Source of the DNA: Alphaproteobacteria bacterium
Lineage (GTDB): Bacteria; Pseudomonadota; Alphaproteobacteria; RS24
Length of the DNA stretch: 12,384 bases
Assembly (NCBI GenBank): GCA_022428185.1
Contig: JAKMCZ010000275.1
Span: 1 to 12,384 of the forward strand
Direction of reading: 5' to 3'
The notes beneath the pieces are model-generated. The model was not told the DNA's origin. It made no database searches and worked only from the letters and a program-made list of their open reading frames with translations. The position numbers and the translations under genes are program-made. Below are positions 1 through 6,877 of this stretch, piece after piece. Each line of letters opens with the position of its first letter. Positions within the stretch are counted from its first letter, which is position 1.

Positions 1-453
1 TCTGTAGACGAGAACAATCCAGCTGCCCATACAATTAATGGCAGTTCATTCCTCATCAGCGATGACACGTTTGATGCTAAAAAATATTACTTAGAATATG
101 ACGGTAATAGCATTCATGGGTTACCCAACATTGTAATCGGGGATGATGAATATGGCCACTGGGTCTCTCTGATCAATCTCGCGGACGGAACTCAGCTGAC
201 AGCTGAGGGCGGAACCACAACGTATCGTGTAAAAGCCGTAGAGGTTAGTGAGTCTCTGGTTGAGTTAGATAATCCTGCCGATTGTCCGGCTGATATTGTT
301 TTCACCGATGCATCTACCTTAGGGATTGGAATCACAGATATCCCAGATGTTGATGACGGCAATCTGCCGACTGCATTGTGGAGTGAAATCCCGTCGGATG
401 AAACATTGGTCTGCACAGTGACGCATGGTGACGCAGGAAATTGCAGTAATTAA
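1..453 (+). CDS. Acidic protein of unknown function, C-terminal part (5' end outside window)
   Basis: An open frame runs from the first base to a TAA at 451-453, giving 150 codons without a stop; the start lies to the left of the window. I do not recognise the family. The visible part is strongly acidic (my count is about 18 Asp and 9 Glu against 3 Lys and 1 Arg). It has three cysteines, all in the last third (in PADCPAD, LVCTV and the C-terminal GNCSN), which could form disulfides. Such a composition is common in exported proteins, but no signal peptide can be judged because the N-terminus is missing. The DNA is more A+T-rich than the operon next door: about 41% G+C over the first 180 bases by hand count, against about 58% in a 60-base sample of gspD. 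The gene converges on the T2SS operon and shares its terminator. It could be a secreted or cell-surface protein, but that is inference only. Confidence 0.8.
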   Translation, partial: SVDENNPAAHTINGSSFLISDDTFDAKKYYLEYDGNSIHGLPNIVIGDDEYGHWVSLINLADGTQLTAEGGTTTYRVKAVEVSESLVELDNPADCPADIVFTDASTLGIGITDIPDVDDGNLPTALWSEIPSDETLVCTVTHGDAGNCSN

Positions 454-479
454 AAAAGATAACTGCAAGCGAAAAATCT

Positions 480-509
480 AAAAAGCCCGACCTAGTGTCG
501 GGCTTTTTT
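480..509. terminator. Bidirectional Rho-independent terminator
   Basis: A perfect 7-bp stem, GCCCGAC / GTCGGGC (485-491 and 497-503), encloses a 5-base loop, CTAGT. It is flanked by a run of A on the left (480-484) and a run of six T on the right (504-509), so it can end transcription in both directions. On the plus strand it closes the acidic-protein gene, whose stop is 26 bases upstream. On the minus strand it closes the T2SS operon: the TAA stop of the last gene (508-510) sits inside the T-run, immediately before the stem. Confidence 0.93.
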
Positions 510-972
510 AATTTCGACAGCCAAACAGACCTACCACCGGAACGACGGTTTCGCGGCCTGAAGTTTCACCAAGAACTATACGCCCAGCAGGCACGGCGAT
601 TCCTTTCAGTACATTACGGCCAGCTTCAACGCGCAATGTTATATCCATCACCAAATCGTCGACGCTGAAACGCTGTTCGGCAAAAAAACCGTCAGCAATC
701 GGCTGCGCGGTTGACTGGCGTGTCACCTTACTGCCCGGTCGAAAGGGAATAACGACCTGCTTGGTGCTGGTGTTTTGAAAAAATTGCAGCGGTCGCCCCT
801 CGCTTTGCCCCCAAAGAAATAAACCACATTCACCGACAGGCAGGGCTTGCGGCCCGAGGCGGCTGTCGGTTGCGGTGAGGGGGTCAAAGGCTGCTTTGTC
901 GGTGAGGGCATTGGGATTGGCGCAGGCATTGAGTAAGGCTGCGCTGATTAGGCTGATAGATAATTTTTTCAT
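508..972 (-). CDS. Predicted lipoprotein at the end of the T2SS operon, unknown family
   Basis: This encodes 154 residues. I place the start at the ATG at 972 because it overlaps the gspN stop by one base (TGATG), has an AGAGGA ribosome-binding site at 981-986 with 8-base spacing, and begins a textbook lipoprotein signal: MKK, a hydrophobic stretch, then LLNAC with the lipidated cysteine at position 17. A start ten codons further upstream would spoil that signal. The residue after the cysteine is Ala, which under the enterobacterial sorting rule favours the outer membrane. The mature protein has two more cysteines, Cys49 (in GECGLFLW) and Cys152 (in LFGCRN at the very C-terminus), a possible disulfide pair. 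I do not recognise the domain. Its place directly after gspN suggests a job with the secretion system, for example a secretin pilotin or an accessory lipoprotein. It does not visibly resemble the known PulS/OutS or AspS pilotins, and it could also be a substrate or a passenger gene. Confidence 0.85.
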   Translation of the reverse strand: MKKLSISLISAALLNACANPNALTDKAAFDPLTATDSRLGPQALPVGECGLFLWGQSEGRPLQFFQNTSTKQVVIPFRPGSKVTRQSTAQPIADGFFAEQRFSVDDLVMDITLRVEAGRNVLKGIAVPAGRIVLGETSGRETVVPVVGLFGCRN

Positions 973-1736
973 CACAATATTCCTCTTATCTGGGCGCGCC
1001 ATTGACCGTTCTGCTTCTTGAAACCGGCTTGCCTTAGGGCGACGCGCACCTCGCGGCTTTGTGTCAGCCTATCATCAAGTGCCAAATCAATTTCAGCATT
1101 ATAGCTGAGGCCGTTTATTTCGCCGCGAATGACCGCGACCAAACCGCTATCATTCGGATTGAGTAGAAAGGCGACCCGCCCGTTCTCGCAATTGGCGCTG
1201 CCATTCCATTGCGCGCCACGCGGCAAAATCATCGCTAATGCGGCAGCATTAACCCGCATGGTTACGGCAATATCGCCGCTCACGCATTGCCCGTCATAAG
1301 ACAGGCTCATCGAGTCGGTGGTTAGCTCGATGCGCGGATTAAAATCGACCTGCCGAAGCCGCAAAGGGTAATCGACCTTAGCTGAAAAATCCGCCAATTC
1401 TATGCGACCATTGCCCAACCGGTTCAGGCGACCGTCAATTTGGGCGATACCGCCGCTCAGCGTAAATTGCCCAACACTGGCGCCGCTCATCAACCCGCTT
1501 GGGGTGAAGCGATACGCGCCGCTTTCAAAGCGCATATCGCGAAATTGAATGGCGCTGAAACGCCCGTTCCAAAGACTGCCTGAGGCACCTTTAATATCGA
1601 CACCGGCTTGTGCGGCATAAGGCAGAACCAGCGCGGCAGGCAGGCGCGTAATGCTGGCGGTTAGAAAAACGACGGCAAAAACTGCGCTTAAACCGGCATG
1701 GGTGCGCAAAAAAGACAGCCATGATGCAGGGCGCAT
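972..1736 (-). CDS. gspN: Type II secretion system protein GspN
   Basis: This encodes 254 residues, the usual size for the family. A short cytoplasmic N-terminus is followed by one membrane helix (about residues 13-30); the rest is predicted periplasmic. The motif GASGSLWNGR (50-59) matches the characteristic GspN segment near the start of the periplasmic domain, and the remainder is beta-rich with alternating polar and hydrophobic residues. Two cysteines (151, 183) may pair. GspN occurs in only part of the known T2SSs and its exact role is unsettled; it is regarded as an accessory envelope subunit. The ATG at 1736 overlaps the gspM TAA by one base (TAATG), and the gene's own TGA overlaps the lipoprotein ATG by one base, so it sits inside the coupled operon. 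Confidence 0.9.
   Translation of the reverse strand: MRPASWLSFLRTHAGLSAVFAVVFLTASITRLPAALVLPYAAQAGVDIKGASGSLWNGRFSAIQFRDMRFESGAYRFTPSGLMSGASVGQFTLSGGIAQIDGRLNRLGNGRIELADFSAKVDYPLRLRQVDFNPRIELTTDSMSLSYDGQCVSGDIAVTMRVNAAALAMILPRGAQWNGSANCENGRVAFLLNPNDSGLVAVIRGEINGLSYNAEIDLALDDRLTQSREVRVALRQAGFKKQNGQWRAQIRGIL
981..986 (-). promoter_or_regulatory. Ribosome-binding site deciding the lipoprotein start
   Basis: On the minus strand AGAGGA lies 8 bases before the ATG at 972, inside the last codons of gspN. It supports the 154-residue form that begins MKKLS over the longer form that begins upstream. Confidence 0.7.
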
Positions 1737-2242
1737 TACAGACCGCCCCCGAAGCCGATATCGGCATCAAGCCGCGTCTGTTGAACTGATTTCCGTATCG
1801 AAACCGCTTTAATCGGCATGCCCTGATTGTTTTCAACGCGGCCTAACCAACCAAACAAGGCCGTCGCAGACACATTATTGACCGATACGCGAAAGCCCGG
1901 ATTAAGCGGTTCAATGCGCTCAACCACAATGCCTTCCGTGCGTGCCGCCTCGATAATGCGCACGCGTGGCGGTTTATCACTATCGGCTTTTTGCGGCACA
2001 CCAGCTTCCAATTGCACAAGCAAAGCTTCGATGCGCGCCATTTTATCTGATGCCGCGTCGAGGGCGCGGGCGGTCGTTTGTTGATAGGCGGCGAGCGGGC
2101 GCAGCAACGCAAACTGAATAAAAAATAGGCAAATGGCGATGCTCATCATCACCAATGCCAATTGTTCGCGCCGTGTCATGCGCCGCCACAGGCGCTCGGC
2201 ATGGCCTCTTATAGCGGAGGCGATATTGGTGACGACGTTCAT
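1736..2242 (-). CDS. gspM: Type II secretion system inner-membrane platform protein GspM
   Basis: This encodes 168 residues. The layout is typical of GspM: a basic cytoplasmic N-terminus with RRMTRREQL (20-28), one membrane helix (about 28-48), then a periplasmic part that begins with a predicted coiled coil (about 52-80) and ends in a small alpha/beta ferredoxin-like domain (about 92-165). GspM pairs with GspL in the inner-membrane platform and helps hold the ATPase GspE there. The ATG at 2242 overlaps the gspL TGA by four bases (ATGA), with a GGGAG ribosome-binding site just upstream inside gspL. Assignment rests on position, topology and the RREQL segment; sequence conservation in this family is low. 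Confidence 0.9.
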   Translation of the reverse strand: MNVVTNIASAIRGHAERLWRRMTRREQLALVMMSIAICLFFIQFALLRPLAAYQQTTARALDAASDKMARIEALLVQLEAGVPQKADSDKPPRVRIIEAARTEGIVVERIEPLNPGFRVSVNNVSATALFGWLGRVENNQGMPIKAVSIRKSVQQTRLDADIGFGGGL

Positions 2243-3240
2243 CGGCGGCTCCCGCGATTGCTCGGGCTTAAATTGAAACGTCCGATAACCACATCGTCGC
2301 TCTGTTCGCTTTTACCCTCGGTGACGCCGAATCCGGCTTGCACCAACCGTAAACGCCCGGTCTCAAGCGCGCTGAAATCAGTAGTGGAAAGCGTAATCTC
2401 AAGCGCTGAGGATTGGGCCGCGTCAAACGCCATTTCCTCAAGGCGAATATTGGGCAGGGCAGCTAGCGTGCTGAGCAGGCGCGTAACTTGCCCGCCAAAA
2501 GACGCACCGCCGCTCATGCCCAATTTAGTGCGTAATTGGGATTCCAGATTGACGATGCGGCGGGTCTCAGGAAACAAAGTCATAAACCGCGTTTCGGCTT
2601 GCGCTTCCATGGCATCGCGCTGGCGCTGATTGTCCATCGCCGCGTTTAATCCGGCACCTAGCCAAACAATCAAGGCGACGGCAGCCAGCACAAGCGGGCG
2701 TCGCCAGCGACGCATCATATCGGCTAGCGGCAATTGCGTGCCATAGCGGCCGGTCGCAAAACCGGGTGTTGTTGGCGGCAGGGCGTCGGGTGTGGCGCTA
2801 TGCGTGTCGGTATTGGTCAGCATCGGCGCGGCCAACGCCTTTGGCAGACGAAAGCCACTTCCATCGGCACGGCGCGCGATGATGTCATCACCTTCTTCAG
2901 CAATCGCAATGCCGTTTTCAGGCTGTGCCAGCGTCATATAATCGGGCCAGATAGCCTGCAATTCCAAATCATTGTCGCGCGCCTCATCGATTAGGGCGTC
3001 AAGCGCATCGCGCGCGCAGGCAAAAACAATATGCTTATTGTCGGTGGTCGGCATATGGCAGAAAACCAAATCGCCCGCATCTGAAGTCAGATAATCGGAC
3101 ATGATATGGGGCAATGCGCGGTCGAGTTTTGACGGGGGCAGGGCCGGCAGCTTTACGCAAAAGCTGGCGACAAGCTGACCGGACAAAAGCCCGCAAGCTT
3201 GCCTTTCTCCGTCGCCAATAGTCATAAAACGCTTGCGCAT
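2239..3240 (-). CDS. gspL: Type II secretion system protein GspL, with a short cytoplasmic domain
   Basis: This encodes 333 residues from the ATG at 3240. A TTG two codons upstream (3246) is possible but leaves too little room after the AGG ribosome-binding site, which overlaps the gspK stop. The cytoplasmic part (about 1-178) carries the recognisable GspL core: LPxLPPSKLDRALPHIMSDYL, the VFACARDALDALI stretch, and a GRYG segment just before the membrane. A helix follows (about 181-199), then a periplasmic coiled region and a ferredoxin-like domain. GspL normally recruits the ATPase GspE through its actin-like cytoplasmic domain and binds GspM in the membrane. Many characterised GspL proteins are near 400 residues. 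Here only about 27 residues separate the LPKAL segment from the pre-membrane GRYG segment, so part of the actin-like domain appears to be missing. The reading frame itself is intact. Confidence 0.92.
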   Translation of the reverse strand: MRKRFMTIGDGERQACGLLSGQLVASFCVKLPALPPSKLDRALPHIMSDYLTSDAGDLVFCHMPTTDNKHIVFACARDALDALIDEARDNDLELQAIWPDYMTLAQPENGIAIAEEGDDIIARRADGSGFRLPKALAAPMLTNTDTHSATPDALPPTTPGFATGRYGTQLPLADMMRRWRRPLVLAAVALIVWLGAGLNAAMDNQRQRDAMEAQAETRFMTLFPETRRIVNLESQLRTKLGMSGGASFGGQVTRLLSTLAALPNIRLEEMAFDAAQSSALEITLSTTDFSALETGRLRLVQAGFGVTEGKSEQSDDVVIGRFNLSPSNRGSRR

Positions 3241-3247
3241 ACTCAAC

Positions 3248-4228
3248 CTACATATCTCCGAAAACTCGGCTAATCATAGTGTAGGAGCCATTGGGATAAA
3301 AGTGTATGTGCGATTTCATTCGGTTCTTCACACCGCTAAGCTCGACATCAACCAACACCCGAATACGGCGCGGAAGGGTAAAAAAATTACGCTTTTGTAC
3401 ATCGGTAAACTGACCATAGGCGAGCAGCGGATGTGCCCAGAACCGTTGGCTATCGCTAAATCCTTGTTCGGGCTGCCCGGCAATAAGGTTTTGCATGCTG
3501 GCCTCGCTGGCATCAGCGCCCAAAATCGCACTGAGCAGGGTGGCGTGGCGCGGCTGCAACATATTTATATTGATAACCGTGTCCATAAAAATTGGATCGA
3601 CACATATCAAATCACCCAACGCTTCTATCAAGGTCGGCGTCACATCACGTATCAGGCGAAATTCCGATACGCTGCTCAGCGGCACATTCGGCGTTAGATA
3701 ATAGGGTGCGCGGTCAGCATAAAAAGCGCTTTCGGCTCCAAGCGGTAAGGGTTTGGTGTCGCTATCTTGCCAATCCGCTAAGGCCGAGGCGACCGCCAAA
3801 GCGGCCTGCGCGCCAAGCCCTTTTAACTGCAGTAAACGCGCAAATTGTTCGACCGCTTCCATATCGGCGGCATAACCCTCATTGCGATTGCCGGTCACAA
3901 AGCTTGCTAGGTTGAAGCAATTGGTCGCGTCTTGCAGTTCGCCGATTATTTGCGCGTCATCAATTTTTTGCTGAAAGCGGTTTTGCCCCTGATTGACCAG
4001 CACCCGCAGCGGCACTTTTTCGACAATAAGACGACGTCCGACATCAATGGCGACCAGTTCTGCGCCGCGCGCATAATGGTCGGTCTGTGCGGCATAATTT
4101 TTCGCCGTTGTCAGGGCGATAAGCCGCGTCAGACTATCGAACGAAAATATTGCCAGGCTGCTCATTACCGCGACAATACCCAGCACCAGCACCATAGCCG
4201 CCCCTTTTTCGCTTTGGCGGCGCATCAT
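3248..4228 (-). CDS. gspK: Minor pseudopilin GspK
   Basis: This encodes 326 residues, normal for GspK, the largest pseudopilin, which caps the pseudopilus tip. A short basic leader (MMRRQSEKG) is followed by the hydrophobic helix AAMVLVLGIV; cleavage by prepilin peptidase is expected after Gly9. As in other GspK proteins the glutamate at mature position 5 is absent (Leu here), whereas GspG, I and J keep it. The large globular domain contains DWQDSD (152-157), matching the GspK metal-site region, and YYLTPNVPLSSVSEFRL (176-192), a strongly conserved GspK segment. The start has the best ribosome-binding site in the operon, GGAGG at 4233-4237, four bases before the ATG. It overlaps the gspJ stop by four bases. 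gspK ends in TAG, 7 bases before gspL. Confidence 0.96.
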   Translation of the reverse strand: MMRRQSEKGAAMVLVLGIVAVMSSLAIFSFDSLTRLIALTTAKNYAAQTDHYARGAELVAIDVGRRLIVEKVPLRVLVNQGQNRFQQKIDDAQIIGELQDATNCFNLASFVTGNRNEGYAADMEAVEQFARLLQLKGLGAQAALAVASALADWQDSDTKPLPLGAESAFYADRAPYYLTPNVPLSSVSEFRLIRDVTPTLIEALGDLICVDPIFMDTVININMLQPRHATLLSAILGADASEASMQNLIAGQPEQGFSDSQRFWAHPLLAYGQFTDVQKRNFFTLPRRIRVLVDVELSGVKNRMKSHIHFYPNGSYTMISRVFGDM

Positions 4229-4836
4229 TTGACCTCCACCGGTAGGCGGAAAACATGGCTATAATTCTGCCAGCTCACTTTGACCAGTGGCGGCAGGGTT
4301 GTCTGCGCTCCGTAAAACCGCCCATTGGTATGGCCGATGAACCAGCTATCCAGCCATTCATCACCATTGTGAAAGCGTGTTTCAACGCCATCTACGCCGG
4401 CCAGTAAGGCAAATTCCCGCTTTTTCGTGTCTATCGCCGCGTCCGGATAGGCAAAGCTGCGGCGCACCAAGCGCCCCTCACTCAGGCAATAGGACACGGA
4501 TTCAATATCGCTGCGCGCGTTGTCATATTGCGCTGCCGCCGCCGCGCGACGGGCAAAGGTTAAAAAACAGGTCTGTTTGTCATTGCCCTCAAACACCGCC
4601 GGTTCGCTCGCCAGTCCGTGCGGACGGACAATTGCATGCGCCAAATCATCAGCCAGCAGACTGCGCGCGTGCACCATATTGGTTAGCTTATCGAGCCGCC
4701 TTTGCTGGCTGTCACCGCTGGACAGGAAATTTGAGAAAATAAGCACGGACGCGGAGCTGACCATGCCCAGCAAAGCCAGGGCGACCATAGCCTCGACCAG
4801 AGAAAAACCGGCTTGGTGAGCGCGCGCGCGGGTCAT
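4225..4836 (-). CDS. gspJ: Minor pseudopilin GspJ
   Basis: This encodes 203 residues. The leader MTRARAHQAG is cut after Gly10 to expose FSLVEAMVALALLGMV, the class III prepilin signature with Glu at mature position 5 and a hydrophobic helix to about residue 36. The body ends with LPPLVKVSW, resembling the conserved LPxAVxL-type strand of GspJ, and the length fits the family (about 190-230). GspJ forms the pseudopilus tip with GspI and GspK. Its ATG overlaps the gspI TGA by four bases (ATGA). The ribosome-binding site is poor, so it probably depends on translation of gspI. Confidence 0.94.
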   Translation of the reverse strand: MTRARAHQAGFSLVEAMVALALLGMVSSASVLIFSNFLSSGDSQQRRLDKLTNMVHARSLLADDLAHAIVRPHGLASEPAVFEGNDKQTCFLTFARRAAAAAQYDNARSDIESVSYCLSEGRLVRRSFAYPDAAIDTKKREFALLAGVDGVETRFHNGDEWLDSWFIGHTNGRFYGAQTTLPPLVKVSWQNYSHVFRLPVEVK

Positions 4837-5225
4837 TTTTGCAGTCTCTGATAGCCGGTCAAGGAGGCCAAAGTTTTGCTTTTGCCGCGACGGGTAATAT
4901 TGACCGTTACCTTGACCAGTTCAATATCGGCATCGGCGCGTTTTTCATTCTGGCGTTTGACGCGATAGGCAAAATCCAGCGTCCCCTGTTTGCGGGTGCC
5001 GCGACTTTTTATTTTTGCCGCTTTCTCCAACGTAATGGCCTCAAGCAGAACATTTTCTGCCACCATCGCAGCCAAAGCGCGTTCCTCAAGCTTTGCCGCA
5101 TTGCGCATGGCATCGCCCTGCGACAGTAAAAGCGGGATAACAACCAGCGATAAAAGAGAAACGGCAACCATCAGTTCAAGCAGGGAAAAACCCGCTTGCG
5201 GGGCGTTTTGGTGCCTTATGCGCAT
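4833..5225 (-). CDS. gspI: Minor pseudopilin GspI
   Basis: This encodes 130 residues, the normal GspI length. I start it at the ATG at 5225, which overlaps the gspG TAA by one base (TAATG) and follows an AGGA; the longer form would need a TTG six codons upstream. The leader ends APQAG, cut after Gly12, followed by FSLLELMVAVSLLSLVVIP with Glu5. The segment LEERALAAMVAENVLLEA is diagnostic for GspI (family form: LEEKTLAxWVAENxLxE) and separates it from GspH. GspI is the core of the tip complex and nucleates it with GspJ and GspK. It directly follows gspG, where gspH would usually intervene. Confidence 0.94.
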   Translation of the reverse strand: MRIRHQNAPQAGFSLLELMVAVSLLSLVVIPLLLSQGDAMRNAAKLEERALAAMVAENVLLEAITLEKAAKIKSRGTRKQGTLDFAYRVKRQNEKRADADIELVKVTVNITRRGKSKTLASLTGYQRLQK

Positions 5226-5632
5226 TATTCCTGCTGCAACCAATTGCCGATATCGGCGTTGTCGGCTTCGCCACCAATCCGCCCATCGGCTCCCAGTGAC
5301 ATCACATCAAAAACGCCGTTTTCACCGGGAATGAGATAGACATATTCATTGCCCCACGGGTCTCTCGGCAGTGCCTTAATGTAGCCCTGACGGTTGCCAT
5401 CGGGCAGCAAAGCTTCCAGTCCATCATCCATGTTCGGATAGCGCAGGTTTTCAAGTCGAAACATTTCAACCGCTTGCGATAAAATGGCGACATCGGCGCG
5501 CGCTTTTTCGCCCATTGCGCGGTCTTGGCTTGGCAACACGTTCAACGCGACGACCGAGGTGAGCAGCCCGATAATGACAATCACCACCATTAATTCGATA
5601 AATGAAAAACCGCGTTCGGCGTGTTTACGCAT
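5225..5632 (-). CDS. gspG: Major pseudopilin GspG
   Basis: This encodes 135 residues. The leader MRKHAERG is cut after Gly8, giving a mature protein of 127 residues that starts FSFIELMVVIVIIGLL with Glu5. Characteristic GspG segments follow: YPNMDDGLEALL, LPRDPWGNEYVYL and the C-terminal SLGADGRIGGEADNADIGNW, whose acidic residues match the calcium-binding site that stabilises GspG. It is the main building block of the pseudopilus that pushes substrates through the secretin. An AGGG ribosome-binding site overlapping the gspF TAG precedes the ATG by about 7 bases. The gene is 9 bases downstream of gspF. Confidence 0.98.
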   Translation of the reverse strand: MRKHAERGFSFIELMVVIVIIGLLTSVVALNVLPSQDRAMGEKARADVAILSQAVEMFRLENLRYPNMDDGLEALLPDGNRQGYIKALPRDPWGNEYVYLIPGENGVFDVMSLGADGRIGGEADNADIGNWLQQE

Positions 5633-5641
5633 GAAAAAACC

Positions 5642-6868
5642 CTAACTCAAAATCAGCGAATTCAACTGCATGATTGGTAGCATGATTGCCATGACGATAA
5701 AACCGACCACCAATCCCATAATCACCACAATAATCGGCTCCAGCAGATTGAGTAATGTTTGCGACCAGCCATCAATTTCTTGTTCCAGATAATCGGCGGT
5801 TTTCATAAGTAAATGAGCCAATGCACCGGATTTTTCACCCATGCCGATCATGTAAATCAGCAGTGGCGAAAACAACTCAGTCGAGCGAAAAGCCCGTGCC
5901 AATGCGCGGCCTTCGAAAACATCATTGTAAATCTCATCAACCGCTTGGCGCAGCCGCCGATTGGTTTGTGTTTCGCGTGCCGCATTCAAGGCCTCAAGCA
6001 CCGGACTGCCGCCTTCAATCAGCGTGCCGAGCGTGCGCGCCAATCTTGCGCTGGCGACGATTTGAACAAAGCGGCCAAGCAGCGGCAAGCGTAGCAGGTT
6101 TGTGTCGAGTCGCAGGCGGCGGGTATCGTCGCGTAGGCGCTGGCGCGTTATCAATACGCCGCCAATCAGCAGCAGCGCAATCAGCGGGCCGTAAGACACT
6201 AAAAAGTCGGACAGTCCCAATACGATGCGGGTCGGCAGCGGTAATTGGGTTTGAAAAGTATCGAATTGCCCGGCGATTTTCGGCACCACCGCGGTAATTA
6301 AGAGCGTCAAAACGCCGAGAGCGACGGTTGCCAAAACGGCGGGATAGACCAAAGCGGCGCGCACGCGGTCGCGCACGGCTTGGGTCTTTTCGCCATAATT
6401 GGCAACGCGGTCGAGAATTTCAGCCAAATCACCCGAGGCTTCACCGGCAGCAATCATCGCCACATATAATGCGCCGAAAGAGGCCGGCTCGCGGCGCATG
6501 GCTTCCGATAGCCGCCGGCCTTCCACCACTTGGCTGCGCACATTGGTCAGCACTTCGCGGATAGCCGGCTTATTGCTTTGCATGGCAATGGATTGCAGCG
6601 TCTCATCGACCGAAATGCCTGCGCCAATCATTGTCGCCATTTGCCGTGTCACCAACGCCAAGTCGCGCGTGCCAATCACCGCCTTGCGACGGCTCAAAAG
6701 CGGCAGGCTTAGGTCGCTTTTTTCAGCCGCTTTCGTTTCATCGAGATTGAGTGGAAACAGGGCTTGGCCTTGCAAATTGCGTCGCGCATCGCCGAGACTT
6801 TCGGCGGCGATGACCCCTTTGCGGGTTTTGCCTTTTTCATCGACAGCGACATATTGATAAGCAGGCAT
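5642..6868 (-). CDS. gspF: Type II secretion system inner-membrane platform protein GspF
   Basis: This encodes 408 residues, the standard length. The N-terminal MPAYQYVAVDEKGKTRKGVI is typical of GspF. Two repeated T2SSF helical domains follow (about 68-192 and 272-393), each with the hallmark GExSG loop: GEASGDL at 142-148 and GEKSGAL at 344-350. Three membrane helices are predicted (about 173-195, 222-241 and 374-397). GspF is the polytopic centre of the inner-membrane platform and is thought to couple rotation or motion of the ATPase GspE to pseudopilus assembly. The ATG has an AAAGG ribosome-binding site and lies 9 bases after gspE. The related type IV pilus protein PilC is excluded by the surrounding gspC and gspK-N genes. 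Confidence 0.97.
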   Translation of the reverse strand: MPAYQYVAVDEKGKTRKGVIAAESLGDARRNLQGQALFPLNLDETKAAEKSDLSLPLLSRRKAVIGTRDLALVTRQMATMIGAGISVDETLQSIAMQSNKPAIREVLTNVRSQVVEGRRLSEAMRREPASFGALYVAMIAAGEASGDLAEILDRVANYGEKTQAVRDRVRAALVYPAVLATVALGVLTLLITAVVPKIAGQFDTFQTQLPLPTRIVLGLSDFLVSYGPLIALLLIGGVLITRQRLRDDTRRLRLDTNLLRLPLLGRFVQIVASARLARTLGTLIEGGSPVLEALNAARETQTNRRLRQAVDEIYNDVFEGRALARAFRSTELFSPLLIYMIGMGEKSGALAHLLMKTADYLEQEIDGWSQTLLNLLEPIIVVIMGLVVGFIVMAIMLPIMQLNSLILS

Positions 6869-6877
6869 TATCTACCT

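Noticed and set aside
192..416. Minus-strand frame of 74 codons opposite the acidic protein
   Set aside because: The plus-strand frame is open for the full 453 bases and ends just before a proper terminator; the reverse frame is Ser/Thr-rich noise.
2162..2629. Plus-strand frame of 155 codons opposite gspM and gspL
   Set aside because: Antisense to two coupled genes, without a ribosome-binding site or family features.
3233..3697. Plus-strand frame of 154 codons opposite gspK
   Set aside because: Antisense to the conserved C-terminal half of gspK; no recognisable features.
3248..4228. Absence of Glu5 in GspK as a possible defect
   Set aside because: GspK proteins normally lack the glutamate at mature position 5, so this is the expected state and not a mutation.
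5821..6297. Plus-strand open frame of 158 codons opposite gspF
   Set aside because: Antisense to the conserved second domain of GspF, rich in Arg, Ala and Cys, with no plausible start context or recognisable motif.
5225..6868. Possibility that the cluster is a type IV pilus system
   Set aside because: gspC with a PDZ domain, GspK, GspL, GspM and GspN in one operon, with the calcium-site GspG, define a type II secretion system.
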